From the NCBI GenBank assembly GCA_031256715.1, contig JAIRQA010000140.1, positions 1-34,451 of the forward strand: a DNA stretch of 34,451 bases, in the 5' to 3' direction. The number at the start of each line of letters is the position of its first letter. Within the stretch, counting starts at the first letter, position 1. Under the pieces are notes generated by a model that worked only from the letters and a program-made list of their open reading frames with translations, was not told the DNA's origin and searched no databases. The stretch is from Coriobacteriales bacterium (GTDB lineage: Bacteria; Actinomycetota; Coriobacteriia; Coriobacteriales; UBA8131). Made by a program: the position numbers and the translations under genes. This document shows, piece after piece, positions 25,035 to 33,714 of the stretch.

Positions 25035-26632
25035 AGTTTAACTTTCCGATAAAATTCCCACTTTTCTACATGGGCAAACCTATCGTCTCCTTGTTTAGTT
25101 TGCCAGCGCACAAGCTCGGTCTGTTCTTTGCTTCTGCCTTGTTCTACAGCTAAAACCAAAAGTCCAACTACACTGGCGACACCTTGACTCGCGCCAAAGC
25201 GCTCAAGCACATCGGCAACCGAAACGCTGGGAATGAAGCATTTTGCATTATTCGCAACCTCACGCATGGCTTCTGCCTTTGGCGCCGCCGCCTCTCGCGC
25301 AGCTTCTGCCACCCGTCTAGCTTCTGCCTTTGGCGCCGCCGCCTCTCGCGCAGCTTCTGCCTCCCGAACAGCCGCCGCAAGCGCCTTGTTTACGTTTTCA
25401 ACCAGTTCGCTAAAGTCGATCTCTGTCTCGCGCGCTAACTCACGCAGTTCGGCTATCGAGAGCACATTGGTTTGCGCCACGTCCATTTCTTGTATGGGAG
25501 CAGCACGCTGTTCGCTGGGGTTATCCAGTTTCCAGCGCGAAAGCGGCTGAAGCGATATGCCTGTTAGGTAAAGGGGCTCACCTAAGGCTTTAATGTCGGG
25601 CAGGCTTTCTATTAAGCTGTGTGCCTTAACAAGCGTTTTGTCTATGTGTTGGCGTAAAATGCGATCTTGCTGATACTCCTGGCTTTGCACGAAGCGGCGC
25701 AGCGCGCGAGCAAATGAGGTCATAACCGTGTTTACTTCTTGGCTAGAGATTGCAAAGTTGCGAATTAAACCTCTAAGGAAGCGGCGATCATCTGCGCTTA
25801 ACTCTTCGGCAAAGTCGCGATCTAGAATGGCATCGATATTATCTTGAACCATTTCTGTTAAGGCATTATCTCTAAGCAAAGAATAAAAGCCGCGAAAGGA
25901 GCGACCGGCAACAGATTGGGATATTTCGTCTACGCCATTAAAGATGTTCTCTAAGATATCTTGGTGTCCGTCTTCGTAGTTAATTATTCTGGCGTGAAGC
26001 TCCTTGTTTATAGCCTCGAAGTCGTCGCGCACACGCACGAAGTCATCGGGGATTCCCTGAGAGAGGTTTAAAATGTCGCTAAGTCGCTCAGATGCTTGAT
26101 CGCTCTCTAAAATCTCTAACTTGCCATTGTCTAGCAAGGCCAGTTGTTCATCAATTTTTCTACGTTCTTCCAGTAGGGCAGCGCGGCGATGCTCTTCATT
26201 GTAGCTTGTAGCCAAGGCAAGGCTGGCAACTTGCTCGATAATGGTGTTTAAACGCGATTGAGTTGCATTTCTGTGCGGCTGCAAAAGGCGTTTGGCAAAG
26301 CTGATGGCGCTAAGCGCTCCACCAGAAAGTTCATAGGTCTCCTGCCTGGTTTGGGCAACAGGCCGTCTTACAAGGTAGCCATCTGCTCGCCAGACATCAC
26401 AATAAGCCTGTGCCGAGCGATTAAATTCTAAGTTGGTTAAAAATCGTAATTCTTCAAGGTCTGCCTCAACCAGACTTACCAGCTCTGCCACAGGTAACCT
26501 TCTGGGGTTACCTCCCAGATGAGTATCAAGTATAGCAATGATTGCCGGAGCATTTTTTGCACGCAAAAGTTTCCAAGCCACTTGGTCGCCTTGCAGGCGT
26601 AATAGCTCATGGGTCATCGAGACAACTGACAT
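25031..26632 (-). CDS. jetA: Wadjet protein JetA (DUF3375, MukF-like kleisin)
   Basis: HELLRLQGDQVAWKLLRAKNAPAIIAILDTHLGGNPRRLPVAELVSLVEADLEELR...WRADGYLVRRP...ETYELSGGALSAISF typical of DUF3375; first gene of the operon. Confidence 0.9.
   Translation of the reverse strand: MSVVSMTHELLRLQGDQVAWKLLRAKNAPAIIAILDTHLGGNPRRLPVAELVSLVEADLEELRFLTNLEFNRSAQAYCDVWRADGYLVRRPVAQTRQETYELSGGALSAISFAKRLLQPHRNATQSRLNTIIEQVASLALATSYNEEHRRAALLEERRKIDEQLALLDNGKLEILESDQASERLSDILNLSQGIPDDFVRVRDDFEAINKELHARIINYEDGHQDILENIFNGVDEISQSVAGRSFRGFYSLLRDNALTEMVQDNIDAILDRDFAEELSADDRRFLRGLIRNFAISSQEVNTVMTSFARALRRFVQSQEYQQDRILRQHIDKTLVKAHSLIESLPDIKALGEPLYLTGISLQPLSRWKLDNPSEQRAAPIQEMDVAQTNVLSIAELRELARETEIDFSELVENVNKALAAAVREAEAAREAAAPKAEARRVAEAAREAAAPKAEAMREVANNAKCFIPSVSVADVLERFGASQGVASVVGLLVLAVEQGRSKEQTELVRWQTKQGDDRFAHVEKWEFYRKVKL
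25269..25370 (-). repeat. 2 x 51-bp in-frame tandem repeat in jetA (AREAAAPKAEA...)
   Basis: Two near-identical 51-bp units at 25269 and 25320 encoding REAEAAREAAAPKAEARRVAEAAREAAAPKAEAM. Confidence 0.95.
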
Positions 26633-27023
26633 TTGCTTTACTTTTGCTCCTTGTTAAATTGCGAAAATAGATATAGCTTATATGGTATCAGAGAGTATGC
26701 GATTGCGCCTAAGACAACGTGCTTGTTGTAAATATTATAATGTCGAGAAGAACGCCAGCGGTTACTACGCACTGTTTAAGTCACACCCAGTGTTGTGTTG
26801 AGGCGTGAGTGTCAAGAGCTCAAGCATCAGGATCGTCTGCCTTTAGCACCAGATTATAAGCACTTGCTTTGGCAATCTTAGGATGATGCAGTGGATCCCT
26901 GAATTGGTGGGACTGAACAGAAAAGAAAGAGTAGTCATACGACATAGCAATTTCTCTACATCATTTGCCAACGTTTGATGTATACTTTTTTAACTTCCGA
27001 TTTATGTTTAAGATTTGTTGCAG

Positions 27024-27196
27024 CTTAAGGGCAACAGCTTATATGATGCGTCACAGCTTGATGAGTACGTCTTAGACAAGGTGTGTTGCTGCTTGATGAG
27101 TACGGCTTAGACAAGGTGTGTTGCTGCCTAAGGACAACGGCTTAGACAAGGTGTGCTGCTGCTTGAGGAGAACGGCATAGAGCTAGCGGCTTAGAG
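27024..27196. repeat. About 4-5 degenerate 35-bp tandem repeats upstream of the efflux operon
   Basis: CTTGATGAGTACGTCTTAGACAAGGTGTGTTGCTG units at 27057, 27092, 27127 (diverged), 27162 (more diverged), with a partial degenerate unit at 27024. Confidence 0.9.
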
Positions 27197-27288
27197 TTAA
27201 CAGATAATAAACAGCAGCTAATAGCTAACAACTTAGAGGTCACAGTTTAAAGATAAATATTTAAAAGCAACAGTTTAGGAGATCGCAG

Positions 27289-28818
27289 GTGAAGACACTT
27301 GAAGCCAAACACGCTGCAACTGAGCTACCGACTACAGATGCTATGCATGCCCAATCGCAACTGCAGACCAGCGACGCCATACAGGCAGCTTCGGAGCTGC
27401 AGGCATTTAAGGCATTAGAGAGCAGAAGTTCAAAGAAGCGTCGGAAGCGACGTTTGCGTATTGCAATAGCTAGCATACTTGTTGTTATTTTGGCTATCTT
27501 TGCTTGGTTTACCATCCCACTTCTTTTCGCAGAGCAACAGCAAGTTACCGCTGTAACCACAGATGTCGTTAGACGAGACACATTTGTTAATACCATTACC
27601 GCTTCAGGTTCATTGGCAGCGGCAGAGCAAGTAACTATTACGTCAGAGATAATGGGTACGGTTTCAGATGTGAAGGTTTCTGAGGGAGATAGTGTTCAAA
27701 AGGGACAACTTCTTTTTGTTCTAGACAATCCCGACCTAGACCGACAGGTAGAGGCTGCCCAGCGGGCACTTGACGCAACTAATTTAAGCCTGCGTGCGGC
27801 CATACAAGCGCGTGATGATGCCAATAGGCAATCTGCAAGCGCTTGGCAAAACTACAATGACGTTAAGGCACAGGTAGATGCCGCCCTCGCCTTAGCGGAG
27901 GCTGCCCGCGCTGCCGCAGATGCCGCTCGCGCAAGTGCCACTGGTGCTGCCGCCGCGACTTCTCAAAATATACCTGCAGTAACAGGCACAGAAGAGCAGT
28001 CTTTTGATGAAGCTGCAGCAAAAAGAGAGATTGATGCCGCATATCAGGCGGCCTGTGCGGCAGATTCTGCCGTTTTTGGAGCGCAGCAACAAATTGAAAG
28101 CGTTAATATGCAGATAACCGAAGCGCAAGCTAATCTTGATGCCACCAAAGCTCAGCTTGAGAAGCGCAATGTCACTTCGCCTATATCTGGGCAGGTAATT
28201 GCCCAAAATCTGGAGCGAGGCATGGACATAAAGACACTTTCTGATTCAGGGAGGTTTCCCATGCAGGTCGCTGACCGCAGCAAGATGAGTGTGACAATAA
28301 ATGTTAATGAGACAGACATCCTTAAACTCGCGGTTGGGCAAGAGGCAACAGTGACATTTGAGGCTTTGCCAGACTATGTTGCTAAGGCACAAGTAAAGCG
28401 TATTGCGCCAACTGCTGAAGGGTCGGGAGGCTTAAATTCAGGCATTGGTATGCCAGGAACTGGTACTGTTGTTGCCTATCCTGTACAGCTGCTGATTGAT
28501 GCTCCCGACGAACGCTTAAAGATTGGCATGACCGCGTCGGTAGAGATTGTGTTACAGCAGATGAAAAACGTACTTGTTGTGAATAGCTTAGCCGTACAAA
28601 TTTTGGGAGAAGATTCTGTAGTTTATGTTCAAGACGAAACCGGCACAATAGAACCAAGAGTAATTGATGTTGTTGAGGACAATGGCAGCTTTGCTGTGAT
28701 AGAAGGTGGCATTAAGGAAGGAGACGTTGTGGTATTAAACAACATGGGTTCTTCTGGAATGTTTGCTTCTGCCGGCGGTTATGGCGGTGGCACAACGGTT
28801 GTGACGCGTGCTTATTAG
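27289..28818 (+). CDS. Efflux RND/MacA-type periplasmic adaptor-like (HlyD family) membrane fusion protein
   Basis: N-terminal TM after KKRRKRRLR, VTITSEIMGTVSDVKVSEGDSVQKGQLLFVLDNPDLDRQV lipoyl domain, Ala-rich coiled hairpin, VTSPISGQVIAQNLERGM; GTG start. Confidence 0.88.
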   Translation: MKTLEAKHAATELPTTDAMHAQSQLQTSDAIQAASELQAFKALESRSSKKRRKRRLRIAIASILVVILAIFAWFTIPLLFAEQQQVTAVTTDVVRRDTFVNTITASGSLAAAEQVTITSEIMGTVSDVKVSEGDSVQKGQLLFVLDNPDLDRQVEAAQRALDATNLSLRAAIQARDDANRQSASAWQNYNDVKAQVDAALALAEAARAAADAARASATGAAAATSQNIPAVTGTEEQSFDEAAAKREIDAAYQAACAADSAVFGAQQQIESVNMQITEAQANLDATKAQLEKRNVTSPISGQVIAQNLERGMDIKTLSDSGRFPMQVADRSKMSVTINVNETDILKLAVGQEATVTFEALPDYVAKAQVKRIAPTAEGSGGLNSGIGMPGTGTVVAYPVQLLIDAPDERLKIGMTASVEIVLQQMKNVLVVNSLAVQILGEDSVVYVQDETGTIEPRVIDVVEDNGSFAVIEGGIKEGDVVVLNNMGSSGMFASAGGYGGGTTVVTRAY

Positions 28819-28862
28819 AAAAGATTTGCCTAAAGCAAGTTGCGTTTAATGAAAGCCAGACA

Positions 28863-29573
28863 ATGACAATAGTATTAGATGTAAGAGACCTACACCGCAT
28901 TTATGAGACGCGTGCCGGCAAGACTCATGCCTTGCGCGGTGTAAGCTTTGCGGTTAATCAAGGCGAGTTTGTGGCAATTATGGGTCCATCTGGTTCGGGG
29001 AAGTCTACATTAATGAATGTCTTAGGCTGTCTAGATAAACCAACTCATGGCAACTATTTTTTTGAAGGTGTAGATGTTGCCAGCTATACAGATGACGAGC
29101 TGGCAGATTTACGCGCTACAAGGATTGGGTTTGTTTTTCAGTCTTTTAATTTGCTGCCTAGGGCAACAATATTGCGCAATGTTATGCTGCCACTGGCTTA
29201 TACGTTCTGCCCACGTGCAGAACGTGAGCAACGTGCGCGCGCCGCGTTACGCTCTGTTGGTCTAGGTGAACAATTTTACGAACACAAAAGTAATGAAGTG
29301 TCAGGCGGTCAGATGCAGCGCGTAGCAATAGCAAGAGCTTTGGTTAACAATCCAGCTTTAATATTGGCAGATGAGCCAACAGGAAATCTTGATACACAGA
29401 CAGGGGAGTTGGTATTAGAGACATTTTCTAGACTTAAGCAAATTGGACGCACTATTGTGCTAATCACGCACGAACAAGATGTGGCTGCCCATGCCGACCG
29501 CATCCTTTATATCCGTGATGGTCTGCTGCAAACTTCCTCATTTTCTATTGCTGCAAAAGGGGGCGAAAACTAA
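28863..29573 (+). CDS. ABC transporter ATP-binding protein (MacB/LolD type)
   Basis: GPSGSGKSTLMNVLGCLDKPTHG, VSGGQMQRVAIARALVNNPALILADEPTGNLD. Confidence 0.95.
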   Translation: MTIVLDVRDLHRIYETRAGKTHALRGVSFAVNQGEFVAIMGPSGSGKSTLMNVLGCLDKPTHGNYFFEGVDVASYTDDELADLRATRIGFVFQSFNLLPRATILRNVMLPLAYTFCPRAEREQRARAALRSVGLGEQFYEHKSNEVSGGQMQRVAIARALVNNPALILADEPTGNLDTQTGELVLETFSRLKQIGRTIVLITHEQDVAAHADRILYIRDGLLQTSSFSIAAKGGEN

Positions 29574-30769
29574 TGGGGATTCGTGATCTTCTCCACGAAA
29601 CACTTTTCTCGCTGTCGGCAAATAAGGCGCGCTCGTTTCTAACCATCCTTGGCATTGTCATTGGTATTGCTAGCGTTATTGCTATGACGTCGCTTATTGG
29701 TGGTATGCAAAACATGTTTTATGACGAGATGGGCTTGTACCAAGCGCGTATGGTGCAGATTGGAGTTTTTGCAGAAAGGCCGCTGACAAGTGCAGATACT
29801 AAAGCTTTAGGTATTGCTTTTCCGGAGTATGAACAAATTGACGCCTCTGCTGGCTATCCTGTTAGTCTTTCTACAAGCAAGAAAAAGTATGAAACTACAG
29901 CTATGGGAGTAACCGGTAACTTTTCAGAGATGGTTGGCATAAAGGTTTCGCAGGGTCGAAATATTAACGAAGACGACAACTTGCGCAAATCTCGCGTTTT
30001 GGTACTAGGCAAAGGTGTCATTCGCGAGCTTTTTGGCGATGAAGAAGCTCAAGTTTTGGGCAGTACCATTCGTGTTGCAGCTAATAACGAGTCATATATT
30101 ATCGTAGGCATTATAGATGGCAATGGCACCAGCGCCTATTTTAATGGTTGCTATATGCCGGTATCTACATTGCACTCGCGCATCACCGGTGGGGAATTTT
30201 ACGATGGCGTATTTGCCTTGGCAAAAGAAGGCACTGACGTTATAGAGTTAAGCCAAAGAACTCGCGAGTTTTTCATGCAGCGCTTTAAGCTTGATGAGGG
30301 TGGTGTCTTTGTGTACTCTATGCAGGAGGTAATGGATCAAGTGAATGTGATTATGGCGGGGTTTTCGATGATGCTTACGGCAATTGCGTCAATTTCGCTT
30401 TTTGTTGGCGGCATTGGTATTATGAATATGATGCTTACTACAGTTACCGAGCGCACTCGCGAAATTGGATTGCGCAAGTCGCTTGGTGCTCATACCTCAG
30501 ATATAGTTAAGCAGTTTTTAGCCGAGTCAATCGCGCTTTGTACTATAGGCGGCATTTTTGGCATTATCATTGGCTATGGTTTATCATGGGGATTGGCGCT
30601 TATCATTGTCATGGTTCAACCTGACATTGGTAACTTTATGCCAGCCTTAGGTCTAAATGCTATCTTAATAGCAGTTGGTGTCTGTGCACTTATTGGCATT
30701 GTTTTTGGCTTTTATCCTGCACGAAGAGCAGCGAAGCTAGATCCTGTAGAGTCGCTGCGTTACCAGTAA
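29573..30769 (+). CDS. ABC transporter permease (MacB/FtsX type)
   Basis: NKARSFLTILGIVIGIASVIAMTSLIGG, VGGIGIMNMMLTTVTERTREIGLRKSLGAHTSDI, YPARRAAKLDPVESLRYQ. Confidence 0.93.
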   Translation: MGIRDLLHETLFSLSANKARSFLTILGIVIGIASVIAMTSLIGGMQNMFYDEMGLYQARMVQIGVFAERPLTSADTKALGIAFPEYEQIDASAGYPVSLSTSKKKYETTAMGVTGNFSEMVGIKVSQGRNINEDDNLRKSRVLVLGKGVIRELFGDEEAQVLGSTIRVAANNESYIIVGIIDGNGTSAYFNGCYMPVSTLHSRITGGEFYDGVFALAKEGTDVIELSQRTREFFMQRFKLDEGGVFVYSMQEVMDQVNVIMAGFSMMLTAIASISLFVGGIGIMNMMLTTVTERTREIGLRKSLGAHTSDIVKQFLAESIALCTIGGIFGIIIGYGLSWGLALIIVMVQPDIGNFMPALGLNAILIAVGVCALIGIVFGFYPARRAAKLDPVESLRYQ

Positions 30770-30843
30770 TTAACAAGGCATTATAGTAAGTTAAAGATAA
30801 TTTATAGATTAAAGATATTTTAAAGGCAATTTAAAGGAGGCTT

Positions 30844-32013
30844 TTGGTGCAATATCGCAAAGACAAATATGGAAATAAACTTTCTGTTCTAGGTTTTGGT
30901 TGCATGCGTCTGCCGCGCACACTGGCTGCTAGCGAAAAGCTGATTGTAGATGCTTGCGCTGCGGGAATAAACTATTTTGATACCGCCTACGTTTATCCTG
31001 GTAGCGAAGAAACATTAGGAAAAATTGTTGAGAAAAACGCCCTTCGCGACCGCATCTATATCGCGTCTAAACTGCCGCATCAGAAGTGTAGCTCTGTTGA
31101 GGATGTTCAGCGCATCTTTAGCGAGCAGTTGCAGCGCTTGCGTACTAGCAAGATAGATTACTATCTTATTCATAATATAGCAAATATTTCATCTTGGCAG
31201 CGCTTAGTAGACTTTGGCTTTTTGGATTGGTTGCTTGCAAAACAAGCCGAGGGCGCAATTGGGCAAATTGGATTTTCTTATCATGGCAAGCAGGGAGACT
31301 TCAAACCGCTTTTAGATGCCTATGACTGGGATTTTTGCCAAATACAGTATAACTATGCCAATGCTAATTATCAGGCAGGGCAACTTGGCTTAAAGGCGGC
31401 GGCTGCGCGAGGAATTCCCGTGATAATAATGGAACCATTGCTAGGCGGTAAGCTTGCTAATGATCTTTCCCCCGCTGCCGCGAAGTTATTTAAGGCAGTA
31501 CACGCGGATCGCTCTTTAGCAAGTTGGGGATTTCGCTGGTTGTACAACCAAGAAGAAGTCACTTTGGTGTTGTCGGGGATGAATGCCAGCGAACAATTGG
31601 CGGACAATCTACAGGCAGCAAGCGAAGCTTGTGTTGGTATGCTTTCGGCAGAAGAAGAAGCGGTTTATGAGCCTGTGCTGCGCGTGTTTCAGAATGCTAA
31701 CAAGATTGCATGTACCGGCTGTAATTACTGTATGCCGTGTTCGCAAAATGTTAATATTCCAGATTGTTTTGCAGCCTATAATGTTCGTCACACCATGGGT
31801 TTTGTTACTGGATTAACGCAATATATCACATCGGCTGTGGCTAACCCGCCCGACAAGCAGGCTTTAGCTAGCAAATGCACAGGTTGTAAAGCCTGTCTAA
31901 AAAAGTGTCCACAGGGCATTGCCATACCCGATGAGCTTGCCTTGGTACGCAAAAGCCTTGAACCATGGTGGTTTGGTTTGGTTGTTGGTGTTGTACGCAA
32001 ATTTACTAGTTAG
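30844..32013 (+). CDS. Aldo/keto reductase with C-terminal ferredoxin-type 4Fe-4S motifs
   Basis: LSVLGFGCMRLP, INYFDTAYVYPGSEETLG, CTGCNYCMPC and CTGCKACLKKCP; likely GTG start at 30847 behind GGAGG. Confidence 0.92.
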   Translation: MVQYRKDKYGNKLSVLGFGCMRLPRTLAASEKLIVDACAAGINYFDTAYVYPGSEETLGKIVEKNALRDRIYIASKLPHQKCSSVEDVQRIFSEQLQRLRTSKIDYYLIHNIANISSWQRLVDFGFLDWLLAKQAEGAIGQIGFSYHGKQGDFKPLLDAYDWDFCQIQYNYANANYQAGQLGLKAAAARGIPVIIMEPLLGGKLANDLSPAAAKLFKAVHADRSLASWGFRWLYNQEEVTLVLSGMNASEQLADNLQAASEACVGMLSAEEEAVYEPVLRVFQNANKIACTGCNYCMPCSQNVNIPDCFAAYNVRHTMGFVTGLTQYITSAVANPPDKQALASKCTGCKACLKKCPQGIAIPDELALVRKSLEPWWFGLVVGVVRKFTS

Positions 32014-32132
32014 TTTACCTACGCTGCCCTTTTGCGTGATTGTTCCTGTATTGGCGCTTTTTCCACGGATACGATTTTTTGCGCGGATATACTTTTGCTG
32101 TCACTATTGGGCAGTCATTTGGGTGTTTTTTC

Positions 32133-32306
32133 TCAACTTGCAAAAATATCGCTATCAATTAGATCGATGAGGTCTAGCGGAGCATAGGTATTTAAGGTTG
32201 TGAAGTCTTTAGATAGTATGCTGATAACAGGGAAATAAACTATATCCAGTGCCTCATCATAGCTAATATTTTGCTTCTGAGCATATGCGTTAATTGTTAG
32301 CGCAGG
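32133..32306 (-). pseudogene. Start-less 57-codon coding-like remnant
   Basis: Minus-strand translation PALTINAYAQKQNISYDEALDIVYFPVISILSKDFTTLNTYAPLDLIDLIDSDIFAS* has coding-like composition but is preceded in frame by a stop and has no ATG/GTG/TTG start. Confidence 0.4.
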
Positions 32307-32678
32307 TTAGTATAACAAAAGGCGGGCGACAGACGACGACGACGGGTTGCATGCCAACCGAACTGCAAAGGTGGGAATTTCGGATGACATTTAACGGCGA
32401 CGACTGCGGCGGCGATATACAAAACATTGACTTTGTTAAGTAGGTGGGTTATTATCCATATTGTGAATTAGTTACTTGCAAGGATATTTGTCTATGAACA
32501 TTTTAATATTGTCATAAAAGCTATTGCCATAAAAGCTTGCTACGGCAAAACAAAATTGCGGCAGATGGCAGATGACAGTTGACTGATTGCGGTTGTGTCA
32601 TAGTTTGTCTTTTTAACTTAACCAATTCATAAATTGTACTTATTTATTAGGGAGAGACAAAAACCGAGAGGAAGTAAA

Positions 32679-33662
32679 ATGCAAAAACGAGTTACAGCTA
32701 CAACGCAAGTGCAAACGCAAGTGCAAACGCAAGTGCAAAACACGCAAAGCAACAAAAGGAAGAGCAGGGGTTCTGTAGATATGCTTGCAAAGGCATTCAG
32801 ACTTGCTGTCGTGGCATTGCTTACGATAGCGTTAACAGGTATTTTGGGTGCCTGCAATCAAGAGAAGCCTGCCGATACCACCACACCTGCAACAGAAGAA
32901 AAGACCACACAAAAAGAGTCGGAAGTAACACCTGTTTCGCTGCAAATATTTGCCGCGAATTCTTTAGAGAAGGCTTTGCCGGAAATTCAGGCTTTGTACA
33001 CCAAGGAGCATCCCGAAGTGACGTTTGCAGACACGCAGTTTAAGGGTTCCGGCGATTTGGTAACCCAACTTCAGGGTGGCGCACAGGCAGACATCTTTAT
33101 TTCGGCGTCAAAAAGCAGCATGGATAGCGCGGTAGAGAATGGCAACATAGATGAGGAGACCCGCGTTGACATGTTTGGCAACGATTTAGTTGTTGTTACT
33201 GCAACAGGTTCTGATATTAAGATTACCTCGTTAGAGGATATAAAGAGTGACGAGATTACTAAGATTGCCATTGGTGAGCCAGCTGCTGTGCCAGCAGGAT
33301 CATACGCTAACCAATCGCTAAATAAAATTGGGCTTTATTCTGCAGATACTGGCAAAGAGGGTGAATACGATGCCTCAATTGCCGGCAAGATTGTACAGCA
33401 GTCTACTGTGGGCAATGTTGCCAAAACTGTAGAGACAGGCGATTGCCAAATAGGCTTCGTATATTCTTCTGATCTTTATCGTTATAGTGGCATACAAACT
33501 GTCTTTAAGGTGCCGGCAGACACGCATAAAGCAATAGTTTATCCTGGTGCTGTAGTTAAGGATAGTAAAAACGCTAGCGCTGCGGCTGACTTTTTGGACT
33601 TCTGCCTAACAAATGCAGAGGCACAAAAGATTTGGTCACAGTATGGGTTTGAGGTCTTATAA
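32679..33662 (+). CDS. modA: Molybdate ABC transporter substrate-binding lipoprotein
   Basis: Lipobox LTGILGAC; LQIFAANSLEKALPEIQALYTKEHPEVTFADTQFKGSGDLVTQLQGGAQADIFISASKSSMD; start ATG 32679 behind GAGGAAG. Confidence 0.92.
   Translation: MQKRVTATTQVQTQVQTQVQNTQSNKRKSRGSVDMLAKAFRLAVVALLTIALTGILGACNQEKPADTTTPATEEKTTQKESEVTPVSLQIFAANSLEKALPEIQALYTKEHPEVTFADTQFKGSGDLVTQLQGGAQADIFISASKSSMDSAVENGNIDEETRVDMFGNDLVVVTATGSDIKITSLEDIKSDEITKIAIGEPAAVPAGSYANQSLNKIGLYSADTGKEGEYDASIAGKIVQQSTVGNVAKTVETGDCQIGFVYSSDLYRYSGIQTVFKVPADTHKAIVYPGAVVKDSKNASAAADFLDFCLTNAEAQKIWSQYGFEVL
32703..32738 (+). repeat. 3 x 12-bp in-frame repeat (ACGCAAGTGCAA, TQVQ) before the ModA signal peptide
   Basis: Three identical 12-bp units. 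Confidence 0.95.
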
Positions 33663-33714
33663 GGGTCCAAGCGTCTTGTAGCTGTTTGCGAGCTACCTGA
33701 ATTATAATATCCAT

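Noticed and set aside
25168-25550. Several short ORFs on both strands over the jetA repeat (RRRQRQKL, GAAASRAASA)
   Set aside because: Alternative-frame translations of the 51-bp duplication within jetA.
19283-26632. Operon considered as chromosomal MukBEF/MksBEF condensin
   Set aside because: Presence of a Toprim-containing JetD and the DUF3375-DUF4194-SMC-DUF2220 order fits Wadjet better.
27057-27196. 35-bp periodic repeats considered as a CRISPR array
   Set aside because: Units are directly adjacent with no spacers, units decay, and no cas genes are visible; it is a tandem minisatellite.
31919-32170. 83-aa plus ORF overlapping the end of the aldo/keto reductase
   Set aside because: Out of frame with a conserved gene, no plausible RBS or domain; opposite-strand remnant at 32133-32306 looks more coding-like.
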